From: Digitaria exilis
Taxonomy: Eukaryota; Streptophyta; Magnoliopsida; Poales; Poaceae
DNA: 64,000 bases
Direction of reading: 5' to 3'
NCBI GenBank assembly: GCA_015342445.1
Contig: JACEFO010001910.1
Span: 2,292,378 to 2,356,377 of the forward strand
In this document: one piece after another, positions 33,611 through 46,100 of the stretch
Position numbering within the stretch: the stretch's first letter is position 1
Layout: each line of letters opens with the position of its first letter
Position numbers and translations under genes: made by a program
Notes under the pieces: model-generated
What the model was told of the DNA's origin: nothing
Seen by the model: only the letters and a program-made list of their open reading frames with translations
Databases searched by the model: none

Positions 33611-36600
33611 TGTGGCGGACCACTCCGAAATTATTCCAAGTTAAGTACCCTCGGACCACTAATCACGTAGTCAGGCACTTAATCCAGAATAAGCTGGAGC
33701 GCCGTCGGATTAAACCCGATTAAACCACGTACTTTTCTCGATCGAAACAACAGCAGGCCCACACGAAGGTGAGTTCCAGAGATTACAACATTCCACAATT
33801 TAAATTACACACACAGGCAACATAGTTATTGCAAACCGAGTTCAAATTTCAAATCAGAGTACAAAGTCTTGCAGCGGAATTTAAAAGTTCATAACAACTG
33901 AATTTAGAAGTTCAGTGCAGCGGAAATAGATAATCTAACGACGAAACAAGTAACTCCGTGATGAAGCCTGCCACGAAGCTACTCCTCCCGATCCTCGGCA
34001 GAGGACGGGACCCAATCGATGTGCCAGCCAGGTGGAACCTGGGCAGGCCAAGTCATAGCATCCACATCCAAGAGTATACCTGTAAAATAATGTCACAAGC
34101 AAGGCTGAGTATACTAATACTCAGCAAGGCTTACCCGTCGGGTGAAAACTACATCACCGACATCTAGACAATGAGAGGCTTTTGGCTGGTGGGTTTGTTT
34201 GCCAAAAAGCAACTAAAAGTAGGTCCTTGCTTTCAAGTTTTAGCTTTTCATTCTAGTAAATTTATCCATTCTAGATTAGCATCCTCTCTAAGCATACAAG
34301 TGGCGCAATACAATTTAATTCATGGAACAAATTTATAAGTCTCATAATTCCACTTGTTACTCGATGTAGCATGGCGGTCAAGCAGTCTCATTAACCGCGA
34401 GAAGCGGACAGTTCGAACCGAATTTCTGCTACCTGGCCAGGGGAAACCCAACACACACGGATACTCTGCTTGCGATAAAAGGTACAAGCATTTCCCAACC
34501 TTTCCCATCGATCCACAATTCGGAACCGGGTCCACTTCCTTAGGATGAAGGTTTACTGCTTCACTCACAGCATCACGCATACATCCACAAGTGTACGGCA
34601 AGGGAAAACAAAGTTTCCAAGGAGAGATGGCTATCGGCCCTAGCTGCTTCAATCTGGTACCGGGCTTACCGGCTCCCATATACCGGTATGCATGTGGTAC
34701 GTTCAAAAACTTGACTTAGCATCCACACCTTCCGACCTTAACCAATTATCAAACACGGACGGGAGATCTACATCTATCATCCCGCCCGTCAATCCTTATG
34801 ATTCCAACATAAGTAAAGACAAACAATTCCTATGTCTCGCGAGTGACAGGAAATCACTCGACTTGTAACGGACCTATAGCAATGCACTATCGATCCCTTT
34901 CATACTAGTATTGCAAGTCATAGGGACTAGGAATTTGCTGCAGCTATGGTTTTCAATCAACTCCTAGAAACGTAAATGCACGAACATAGAGAATTCAAAG
35001 TGCATAATTTAGTAAGAGTTAGGTCATGCTCCGGGGCTTGCCTTCCTGCTCGGACTGAGAGTTAGCCTCCGGGTTGTTCACGTCTGCACCGGCACCGGGC
35101 TCCGGGACTCCTTCCTCGTCTGCGGGGATGAGGGTGTAGTCGCCGTCTGGGATAGCGCCTTCTACATGATATGCATAAATTTAAGGCGGCTGCCTTTAGA
35201 TTCTAAGACTAAGGCCTTTGAAGGCCATATTCACCTAGACATACTTAGGCACTATCATTTCCTTCGTAAAAGCAAGTGTCGGTGTGAAAAGTTTTATTTA
35301 ATTCGATGGTGATTGTGTACATATATAAAAGAACTCTATTTATTTCTTCACAATTTAGGGTGGCTGTTTTGGAATTTCAGAGTTATCCATTTTACTTTAA
35401 CCAATTAATCCGAAAAGGTTATTCTTTTTATATAATTCACTTTCTAACTAGATTCCTTCTTATTTTTGTTTCTCCATTTCTGTCCATCAATTTTAGCTAT
35501 AAACTTTATGACAGCTACTGGAGTTTAAGAGCTAAGCTCACTCCAAAATTCAGCTAATTTCGAGCTACACATAATTTATTAAAATTATGCAAACAGCTAG
35601 CTGCAGAAAGTGCATTAAATGCATATAAAATTGAAAATTCATCTATTTCAGGAGATCTTTCTACCAAAGCTAGACATAAGTATGAGGAGGGCTCTGGCCA
35701 AGTGGTGGCTCAAAATAACCCTTGGGTAGTCTCCAATATTTTTCTATCCAAAAACACATTTTTAATTATTTGCCATTCTAAACAGAGCAAAAATTAAGTT
35801 TTTCATTTTTAACATGTGTGCTAACAAGTTTTTAGTTCTCAGAAGCAAAATGGTGATTTTTCACTGCACCTATTATTTTTAATGATTTCTGCACTGCAAA
35901 AAGGCAGGAAAAACATTTAAATTCATAACTGGAGCTACACATCATATTTTTGGGTCCCCTTTGGACACAAGCTGTCCAAGGCCACTACTAACAACATATC
36001 CAAAGCTCAACCCCAGCGGAGCTCTGGATTTGAAATGGTGCACAACTTTAGGTTTTCATAGTTTGAATTTTAATTCAAAAACAGTTCATCAAAAGCATAC
36101 ACATGTCTAATAGAGATTGTAGTTTAGACTCTCACGAATCCAGAGAGTATTTTTGCGTATTTTTCTGATTTTTCTACGATTTTTAATCGATTTTACAAGA
36201 ATCGGGAAAAACAAATCTAGGTTTAAGAATCTATTTACGCAGAGAACCCTAGAACTTTCAAAACTTCGCGAACAGGTCCTGCACTTTTGCACGGAGGACC
36301 CTGGACAAAGGAAGAAGATGAAGACAGGTCCTTGGGACCTCGCCGGAGTTACGCCGGGCAAACCACGGCGAACTGGGCTCGGGGAAGTGGGGGAAAATGG
36401 TCCTGGGCTCACCACGAGTCGTTTGAGGACGGTTTGGAGGCCGGGGGATGTCGGAGTTGCGCCGGCGACGAGGAGGTGGCGGCGCGGCCGCCGCGGCTTC
36501 TACGCCGGCGAGCTCGGAGTCGTTCGCGGAGGGGGAAGAGGTCCTAGAGCACCAGCAGAGCTTGGGGAAGCTAATGGCGTGCTCGAGGAAGCTCGGGGAT

Positions 36601-37807
36601 GGCTCGGAGTAGGGTCTCGACGTTGAGGTGGTTCGACGGCCGGAAAACTCGATTTGGGGGAAATCGAAAATTCGAGCCGGGGAACGGGCAATGTGTTGGG
36701 GAAAGTTGGGGGTTCTGGAGCTGGTGATGTTGGCTAGCTCCGTGCGGAGTGGATTTGGGAATGGTGGAGTGGGTGCGACGAATTTCGCGATGAACTCGGG
36801 TTCGGCTTGCGCGTCGCGAGGAGGAAGAAGGAGGGGGGGAGCGCGAGGGGCTTCACTGGTGGTTCGAGCGAGTGAATGGAGTGAGTGGGAGGCTCGGAGG
36901 AGTGCTCGAGCACGCGAGGGGACTCACTGTGAGGCCTCGGGAGCGCGCGAGCGCGTTAATGCCCGACGCGACCCGCCATGGCCGCATAGTGAGCTCGGAC
37001 CGAGCGCGAACGGTGCTGCAGGCGAGGGAGATCATCGCGTGGTGAAGTGGGGATCCTCAGCAGAGGGTTTGGCGCGACGCGAGCGGCTTCTAGCGCCTGC
37101 AGGGCGCTCGGCGCGGCGCGAGCGCGCGCGCGCGACCGCGGCGCGGGAGACCGCCATGATGGCGTCCGCGGCGCGAGGAGGAGCGAGGCGACGGTGGCGA
37201 GTTGACAGCGCGGGAGTGGCGAGACAAACGCTAGACGACATGCGCCACCCTCCGCCGCGCCTTGGCCGCGTCAGCGCCGCCTGAGCCGCTCGCCGGCCGC
37301 GTGGCGGCCGAGCTCTGGCCGGCGCGGCGCGCGCCAGGGGCACTGTTCCCGGCCCGTGGAGCTCCGTTTCAAATTCGAATTTTTCTCCAAAAATTTGAAC
37401 TGAACTTGAAAAAGTGTAAAAATAAAAGTTGTAGTTTGGAAGATGGGACACAACTTTCTTTTTGGGACGAACTTGAAATTCGGAGTTTTTCAAGCTCAAA
37501 TAACCCAAAAACGAAAAGGTGCCCATAACGGTAATTTGAGTTTTTGAGGGACTAAACTGCAAAATTTTCAAAAATTCCAAACAGTGACTAGGGTTTATTT
37601 GTGATTCCAAACAACTTTTATTTTGGGAGCTTTTCAAGTTTAGTACACAAATCTTGAGTTTTCGGTTGGGTACCAAATAGCCCCTGTTTTTGGATTAAAA
37701 TTTGAATTTTTGTGAATTTTTGAGGGATTTTTGAATTTCAACCTTAATTCCCTGTTGCATTGATCTTAATTGCACTTTTTAGCTATTTTGACATCAGAGA
37801 TGTCACA
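33611..37807 (-). repeat. E2 5' LTR, complete (4,197 bp)
   Basis: On the minus strand TGTGACATC at 37807 to CCGCCACA at 33611. It includes a GC-rich first third, an AT-rich middle and the candidate small gene described separately. Confidence 0.93.
33979..35161 (-). other. Candidate LTR-resident spliced ORF in the E2 5' LTR
   Basis: Exon 2 is 35042-35161 (120 nt, after a catgtag acceptor) and ends GAGCAGGAAG before a GC donor (GCAAGC). Exon 3 is 33979-34079 (101 nt, after ttttacag), stop TAG. Both junctions are phase 1. Conserved features are EGAIPDG and LIPADEEG in exon 2 and PPGWHI, WVPSSAE in exon 3. If the GC donor is not used, exon 2 reads through a few more codons to its own TAA. No ATG precedes exon 2 in a plausible first exon, so the translation start is unknown. 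Confidence 0.5.
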
Positions 37808-40440
37808 CCCGGCGTAAAAAGATTCTTAAACCTAGATCTAATTTTCCCGAATCTTGTAAAATCCGTTAAAAATCGTACAAAAATCAGAAAAATGCACAAA
37901 AATACTCCTGGATTCGTGAGATTGTAAACTCCAATCTCCTTTTAGCACGTACATACTTTTGGTGAACCATTTTTGAATTAAAATTCAAACTGTGGAAATT
38001 GAAACTTGTGCACCATTTCAAATCCAGAGCTCCGCTAGGGTTGATCTTTGGATATGTTGTTTGTAGTGACCTTGGGCACCTTGTGTCCAAAGGGAACCTA
38101 AAAATATGAAGTGTAGCACCAGTTATGAATTAAAATGTGTTTCCTGTCTTTTTGTAGTCCAGAAATTATTAAAGTAATCCATGCAGTGAAAAATCACAAA
38201 TTTTCTCCAGAGAGCTAAAAACTTGTTAGCACACCTGTTAAAAATACAAAACTTAATTTTTGCTCTGTTTAGACTAGCAAATAAATAAATATGTGTTTTT
38301 GGATAGAAATTTATTGAGGACTGTCCAAGGGTTATTTTGAGCCACCACTTGGCCAGAGCCCTCCTTGTACTTATGACTAGCTTTGGTAGGAAAATCTCCT
38401 GTTTTGGATGAATTTTCAATTTTATATGAATTTATTTCATTTCTGCAGGCAGCAGATTGCTTTATTTTTAATAAATTATGTGTAGCTCAGATTTAGCTAA
38501 ATTTTGGAGTGAGCTTATCTCTTATACTCCAGTAGCTTTCATAAAGTTTATAGATAAAAATGATGAACAGAAATGGAGAAACAAAAATGAGAAGTAAACT
38601 AGGTGGAAAATTGAGTTATTTAAAAGAATAAACCTTTTTGTTAGTTAGTTAGAATAAAATAAAGGGAATCTGAAATTCCAGAACAGCACCCTAATTTGTG
38701 AATAATAAATAAGAATTCTTTTATATATGTACACAATCACCATCGAAGTCAAATAAAAATCTTCCACACCTCTATTCCGCTTTTATGAAAAAGAGAATAG
38801 TACTTAAGCATGTCTAGGTGAATATGGCCTTCAAGGCCTTAATCTTAGAATCAATAGGCAGCCACCTTAAGCTATGCATCTCATGTAGAAGGCGCTATTC
38901 CGGACGGCAACTACCACCTCATCCCCGCTGACGAGGAAGGAATCCCGGAGGAAGGTGCCGGCGAAAGATCGACCAACCCGGAGGCTAACCCCCAGCTTGA
39001 GCAAGAAGGCAAGCCCCAGAGCATAACCTAACCTTTACAAATTATGCATCTATGAATTCTCTATGCTTGTGCATTTACGTTTCAAGGAGTTGATTGAATA
39101 CCTTAGCTGCACATTTCCTAGTACCTATGACTTGCAACACTAGTATGAAAGGATCGATAGCGCATTGCTATAGGTCCGTTACAAGTCGAGTGATTTCCTG
39201 TCACTCGCGAGACATAGGAATTGCTTGTCTTTACTTATGTTGGAATCATAAGGATTGACGGGCGGGATGATAGATGTAGATCTCCCGTCCGTGTATGATA
39301 ATTGATTTAAGGTCGAAATGTGTGGTTGAGTGTGTCAAGTTTTTGAACGTACCACATGCATGCCGATATATGGGAGTCGGTAAGCCCGGTACCAGATTGA
39401 AGCAGCTAGGGCCGATAGCCATCTCTCCTTGGAAACTTTGTTTTCCCCTGCCGTACACTTGTGGATATATGCGTGAGACTGTGAGTGAAGCAGTAAACCT
39501 TTATCCTAAGGAAGTGGACCCGGTTCCGAATTGTGGATCGATGGGAAAGGTTGGGAAATGCTTGTACCTTTTATAGCAAGCATAGTATCCGTGTGTGTTG
39601 GGTTTCCCCTGGCCAGGTAGCAAAATTCGGTTCGAACTGTCCGCTTCTCGCGGTTAATGAGACTGCTTGACCGCCTTGCTGCATTGAGTAACAAGTGGAA
39701 CTTTGAGATTGATGAACTTGTTGTATGAATTAAATTGTATTGCACCACTTGTATGCTTAGAGAGGATGCTAATCTAGAATGGTTAAATCTACTAGAATAT
39801 GATGCTAAAACTTGAAAGCAAGGACCTACTCTTAGTTGCTTTTTGGCAAACAAACCCTCCAGCCAAAAGCCTCTCATTGTCTAGATGTCGGTGATGTAGT
39901 TTTCACCCGACGGGTAAGCCTTGCTGAGTATTAGTATACTCAGCCTTGCTTGTGGCATTGATTTACAGGTACCATGTTGGATGTGGCCGTCGATGCTTTG
40001 ACTTGGCCTACCCAGGTTCCCCCTGGATGGCATATCGAGTGGGTTCCGTCCTCTGCCGAGGAACGGGAGGAGTAGCACCGTGGCAGGCTTTATCATGGTG
40101 TTATTTGTATCGTCGTTAGATTATCTTCCGCTGCATTGAACCTTTTAAATTCCGCTGCAATGAACTTTATTTCCGCCGCAAGACTTTGAAACTCTGATTT
40201 AAATTTGAACTCGGTTTGTAATAACTTTGAGATTCTATGTATGTATGTTAATTTGTGGAATGTTGTAATCTCTGGAACTCACCTTCGTGTGGGCGTGCTG
40301 TTGTTTCGATCGAGAAAAGAACGTGGTTAAATCGGGTTTAATCCGACGGCGCTCCAGCTTATTCCGGATTAAGTGCCTGACTACTCGATTAGTGGTTCCG
40401 AGGTGCTTAACTTGGAATAATTTCGGAGTGGTCCGCCACA
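37808..40440 (+). repeat. E3 5' LTR, 5'-truncated
   Basis: Starts cccggcgtaaaaagattc directly after E2 and ends CCGCCACA at 40440, two bases before the primer site. Confidence 0.93.
38889..40075 (+). other. Candidate LTR-resident spliced ORF, E3 5' LTR
   Basis: Exon 2 38889-39008 (120 nt), GC-AG intron 39009-39968 (960 bp), exon 3 39969-40075 (107 nt, TAG). Phase 1 at both ends. Exon 3 has two codons more than in E2 and E4, an in-frame indel. Confidence 0.5.
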
Positions 40441-40442
40441 GC

Positions 40443-40454
40443 TGGCATCAGAGC
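40443..40454 (+). other. E3 primer binding site
   Basis: TGGCATCAGAGC two bases after the 5' LTR, as in E2 and E4. Confidence 0.85.
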
Positions 40455-40681
40455 CGAAACAGTGCACCGGAGAGAGCAACAAACCTTTAATAAACATTTT
40501 TGAATAAAATTTGCCAACCCGTACTTCCGCCGCGCCTCACGATGGAAGGATATTAATAGGACCGTTAATGATGTTACCTAGAGCGTGAAGCCTACGTGGG
40601 TTAAGGGATCACGATATGATAGGTGGCAAATAATATATTACTGACTTCCAGCATATTTCATTCTGTCATTTACTTTACGCA

Positions 40682-40894
40682 ATGGTGGGCGCAAGGTACG
40701 GCGACTGCTGTAACGTACCACGGCACTATATGAAAATATAGTGGCGGCACATAGTCAATACGCTGTGACGACGTATGAAACTAGAATAGCATGGTGGGCG
40801 CAAGGTACGGCGATTGCTGTAGCGTACCACGGCATCATATGCAAATATGATGGCGGCACAAAGTCAATACGCTATCTCATGAGCGTATGAAACT
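40682..40894 (+). repeat. E3 leader hairpin repeat, two units
   Basis: Units start with atggtgggcg at 40682 and 40791 (period 109). The first has the CACTATAT hairpin, the second the CATCATATgcaaATATGATG version. Confidence 0.88.
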
Positions 40895-41703
40895 GTCAAT
40901 ATGTTGCCTTGGTGACATATGAACATTGCCCGTTCAATGTTAAACGTTCGGGTGCCACCTCTATAGTGGGTGGTAATGAATGGAGATGCTTTCGTGAGTG
41001 CTGGCACGAAAGGTTGATTATACATGCTCTGGAATGGACTTTTCTGCAGGTACACTTACCGCGAATCCGTATGTTGAAACGGTTAGAAAAGTTCGGCTAG
41101 ATAATATAGGGAGAGACGGATATTGCCTAGCCACCGGCACTAACTTCGTAGGCCAAAGGTTATTGGCATGTGTGTTGGTGAGAACGAATAGGCCGCTCAT
41201 GCATTGCATCTCACTGAATTAATATGGACTTTTAATAAGTGACCAAATCGAACCGCCGTCAAAATTCAAATCACCACCGAAAAATCCTGCTGAGACCAGT
41301 CTGATTGCACTAATGTTTCGAAACTGAAAACGTTGTCAAATGAAAAAGTGTTCAACATGAAAGTTGTCATGAATATTATGAAGTATATGCTGTAGAAATT
41401 TCAACGAAAGTGGTTCAGTAAAACTGGAGTTATGCTTAAAATGGTAACCCCCTGTCTGCTGGAAATTTCTGGGAACAGTGAGGTAAAAAAATTGAATTTG
41501 TACACCCTCTTAACGACAGTTTCTGCTCAAACTTCCAACATGAAACTTGTTAGGAATTACTTAAACAATGTCCTGGCCAAATTTGGGAATTTTTGAGCCT
41601 GTAGGTTTTGAGTTTTGCAATTTTTATTACACTGTCCAGAATCTGTTTTTGTTTTCTTTGGCGCTAACCGGTTCTCACCTTGCCCTTTTTCTTTTGGTTC
41701 AGA

Positions 41704-42578
41704 ATGGACGCTCTCGCTGACTTGGCTAGCTACCCCAACGACGTGACCTTCTCAGATTGCTTGGGATGGGAAGGCTTCCCTAGCATTTTGTGGTCGGTTT
41801 TGCAGGCGCTTGACTACCCTACACCGCCACAGTACGAGAGGACCCTTATCCAAGACCGCGGTGTGACCCGCTCTCGTGTGCGTTTGGTGGTATATCGCCA
41901 CCCACCGTGTCCTAGCTCCCCCACTTGGACGGTGGAAGTTCATGGACACCACATGAAGACGACGTGTGAGCTAGCCGCCTTGAATGGCATTAGCTCTTTT
42001 GTTGCTCAGAACCAGGAGTTGGTAGAGCACCAGTTGCTGGGGTTGTTTCCACCGACTCAGTCGGATGATCCCCATTGGATGAGACGCTACCTTAGCACCC
42101 CTTTAAGGATGGCGGAGAACCGGCATTGATGATGAGGTGGATCCGAGCCTACCATCGTTTGCAGGCACTTCTTGGACGGTCGCAGAGCGAGATGCTCAAT
42201 CTTGCTATGGACATGTCCGCCCGTGCCCGTGACAAAGGGGTTGAGAGGACCTCATTGTCCATTGAGGTAACCACCAGAGATGCCATGATTGCTGACTTGG
42301 AGAGGGAATTGAATGACCTCCACATTGCGCACAACAACACCCAAAATGAGTTAGCCCAAACTAGAGATGAGCTTGAGGGGGTACACGGTACCTTGGAGCA
42401 TGCAAATGCTATGCTAGCCGCCCATGATGCTCAGCACCTTCTTGAGCAAGAAGGAGGGGATGGAGAAGGAGAGGCCCCCGATTCCGACATGGACACCGAG
42501 GATGACATGCCGCCCCTTCCAGCTCCACCTTCACTTATGGGCAGCGAGGCTACCGCTAACAACTTAGATGATTTCTAG
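41704..42578 (+). pseudogene. E3 copy of the pre-gag ORF, frameshifted
   Basis: ATG 41704 directly follows ggttcaga. The frame matches the E2/E4 297-aa ORF to about residue 140. A 13-nt deletion near 42120 then causes an immediate stop (42127-42129); the rest continues in another frame to 42578 with the coiled coil and acidic NNLDDF end intact. Confidence 0.85.
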
Positions 42579-43196
42579 AAGTGGTAGTAGCAAGTTACTC
42601 CTCCGCTAGGCCTAAATTTTGGCTTCATGTGGTAATAGGCTAGATGGAGTTGAGCTCCCCCTTTTATCTTTTGGTGGCAATGTAACTTAATGATGTGGTT
42701 GTGTGGTCAAAACTTGATGAAGTTGTAATAGCTGTGTTGAAAACATTCTGCAGCTAAACTTGTTTTAATTATTGATGGGTTTTCCATTCATTTCTGGGCT
42801 GTGATGTGAACTACAAAGTTGTTTGGAATTTGTCAAACAAAATGGCCACCAAATTGCAACCCCATTGGTTAAACGAAATAAAAATGGCGACCAAAACACT
42901 ACAGCTCGGCCTGCTGAAAAACAGCAAACGCACAGAGCTAAAGATTGAATTTTTCGGCTTAGTTCCAGTCCGAATTTGAATCTGAGCCCAACATGAAAGT
43001 TGTAGAGCATGAACTTTTCGAGCTACTGACCGAATTGGAGCATTTGACTTGGTTCCTGTTGGGAGATATGATTTTTCTTCCAAACTGTGTGTTGACGTGT
43101 CATTCTGCGCAGTACACTTCAATATATTGTCACGTTCTATCTTGTCATTCATTATGCAAGCTTATGAAATGTGGCTAATACAAGTACCTACTGCAG

Positions 43197-46100
43197 ATGG
43201 CAATCACCCGCAGCGGTCATGACGCTAGTGGCTCCAACGCTAACCAGCAGGGGCCAGAGGGGCAGCAACAGCCGCCACCACCTCCTCCACCGCAGCAACC
43301 TCCGACGTGGCAGCAGTTGTATGCCACGCAGACGGAGATTCTACGGAACCTGCAGCATCAGCAGCAAATGATGCAGCAGCAGATGCTTCAGCAGGGAGGT
43401 CAACGGGCCCCTCAGCCTCAGGTGGCCAGGTATGAGGATTTTCTGGCTACGCACCCGCCGATATTCTCACGAGCCGATGAGCCCTTGGAGGCCGATACGT
43501 GGATTCGAGCCATCGAGTCCAAGTTCACCATCCTGGCGACGCCTTGCACCTCCAAACACAAGGTCGTGTTCGCGGCGCAGCAGCTCCGCGGCCCAGCTCT
43601 CCTATGGTGGGAGAACTACCTGGCCCTGCAGCAGGAGGGTCACGTGGTTGAATGGGATGAGTTCAAGGCTGCATTCAAGGCTCATCACATTCCGGCCTGT
43701 TTGGTAGAGCGGAAGTTGAACGAATTTCTGGTGCTGACCCAGGGTACCCGCACAGTGCTGCAGTACGCCCAGGCCTTCAATGGTCTGTGCCCATACGCGG
43801 GTCATCACGCCGATTCTGACGAGGAGAAGCTGGAGAGGTTCCGACGTGGCCTTAACACCAAGTTGAAAGCTCAGTTGGCCACCACCCGTGCAGCCACATA
43901 TGGCGACCTTGTGAACCTCACCATCGCCCAAGAAGACGCTAACATGGTGCACAAGGCGGAGAAAAAGAGGAAGACTCCCGCTGGACCTTCGAGCGCGCAG
44001 CCACAGAGGTTCCACTTGGTTCCCCTGGCTGCACCGCAAGGACAGTCCAGGGCACCTCAGGGAGGTGGATGGGTTGCTAGGCCACCACAGCCTAACGCGC
44101 CCCGTTTCCCTCCACCGCTGCAGCAGCAACCAACGCCAAGGCAGAATGCACAACAGCCAGCTCGCCCTGGAGCTGGTTATCAGTGTTTCAAGTGCGGCAG
44201 TAACAATCACTTTATCAAGGATTGCCCGCAGAACAAGCAGCAGAACCAGCGCCCAGGAAATCAGCAAGGCAAGGGCAAACAGCAGCAGCGTGTGCAGGTT
44301 CGGCAAGGACGGCTCAACAACACCACTTTGGCCGACCTACCCGAGGGAGCCCCAGACATGACTGGTACCTTCCCTATCTGCACTCAACCTGCTGTGATAT
44401 TGTTTGATTCCGGGGCAACACATAGTTTTATAAGCACAAGATTTCATGTGAAATGTGGACTAAAATCGTACCATACCAAATCATCATATGTGATATCAAC
44501 TGCGGGAGGTAAAATTGCATCCAACCAGGTCACCCGAAAAGTTCCAATCAGGCTGGGAAGTAAAACATTTCCTACTGATTTAATTCTGCTTGGTATGGAA
44601 GGAATTGACATTGTGTTAGGAGCCAATTGGATGACTCAACATAAGGTTGTGCTAGATGTTGCAGAACGAGTTGTTGAAATAAACTCGCCTACGCATGGCC
44701 CTAGTGTGCTATACCTGCCACAATGGACTTGCGCCAATGCGTGTGCTTATACAATGGTAGAAACCCAACTAAAGGACATTCCGGTGGTATGTGAGTATGC
44801 TGATGTATTTCCGGATGACTTACCTGGGATGCCGCCGGATAGGGACATTGAATTTGTGATTGAACTTCAACCTGACACAGCACCTATATCAAAGAGACCA
44901 TATAGAATGCCACCCAACGAATTGGCTGAATTAAAAATTCAACTCCAAGAATTGCTAGACAAGGGTTTCATTCGTCCAAGTGTATCGCCTTAGGGATGTC
45001 CCGCTATCTTTGTGAAGAAGAAGGACCATTCCTTGAGGTTGTGTATTGATTACCGGCCTCTCAATGCGGTAACTATTAAGAACAAGTACCCACTCCCCCG
45101 TATTGACATCCTGTTTGACCAACTAGCTGGCGCCAGAGTGTTCTCCAAGATTGACCTACGCTCTGGCTATCACCAAATAAAAATCAGGCCTTGTGACATT
45201 CCAAAGACTGCCTTTTCTACACGTTACGGGCTTTATGAATTCTTGGTTATGTCTTTTGGACTCACCAATGCCCCAGCCTACTTCATGTACCTCATGAATT
45301 CGGTCTTCATGTCAGAACTAGACAAGTTTGTGGTGCTTTTCATTGACGACATTCTTATATATTCTAAGAATGAGGAAGAGCATGCCGAGCACCTTCGCAT
45401 TGTTCTTCAAAGGTTGAGAGATCACCAGCTCTACGCCAAGTTCTCCAAGTGTGAATTCTGGTTAGAGAGCGTGAAGTTCTTAGGCCACACGGTTTCCAAG
45501 GATGGTATATCCGTGGATCCATCCAAAGTGCAAGAGGTGTTGGATTGGCAACCACCTACCTCTGTTCACGAGATTCGGAGTTTTCTGGGTTTAGCCGGTT
45601 ATTATCGCCGTTTTATTCTAGACTTTTCTCGGATTGCGAAGCCCATGACCGAACTCTTAAAGAAGGGAGTCAAATTTGAGTGGAATGACAAATGTGATGA
45701 AGCTTTCCACACTTTGAGAAAACATTTAACTTCAGCCCCAGTTTTGGCTCAGCCCGATTGCACCAAGCCCTATGATGTCTATTGCGATGCATCAGGCACC
45801 GGACTTGGCTGTGTCCTCATGCAAGAGAACCGAGTCATTGCTTATGCTTCTCGAGCACTTAGGCCTCATGAGCAAAACTACCCCACGCATGATCTTGAGT
45901 TAGCAGCGGTTATTCATGCTCTCAAGATGTGGAGACACTATTTGATGGGTGTTCCATGCAACATATACACAGACCACAAGAGCCTCAAATATGTCTTCAC
46001 TCAGGCACATCTGAACATGAGACAGCGAAGATGGTTGGAGTTAGCAAAGGACTATGACCTTAGTGTGCATTATCACCCCGGCAAGGCTAATGTAGTTGCG

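Larger units (their letters stand above)
22559..37807 (-). mobile_element. E2: near-intact Tekay/Del-type chromovirus LTR retrotransposon
   Basis: Minus-strand order: 5' LTR 33611-37807, primer site 33597-33608, leader with hairpin repeats, pre-gag ORF 31344-32237, gag-pol 26267-30738, polypurine tract, 3' LTR 22559-26187. The LTRs align without net indel (constant offset 11620) and differ at about 18 positions by eye over 3.6 kb. The 3' LTR lacks its terminal 568 bp, cut at 22559 by the preceding Gypsy LTR. Its right end (…GATGTCACA) falls directly into the E3 5' LTR at a point matching 49309, so E2 inserted into E3. Confidence 0.93.

Noticed and set aside
40682..40894. Regular 109-bp repeats considered as a CRISPR or satellite
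   Set aside because: They occupy the leader of a retrotransposon, have no spacers, and recur at the same place in each element copy.
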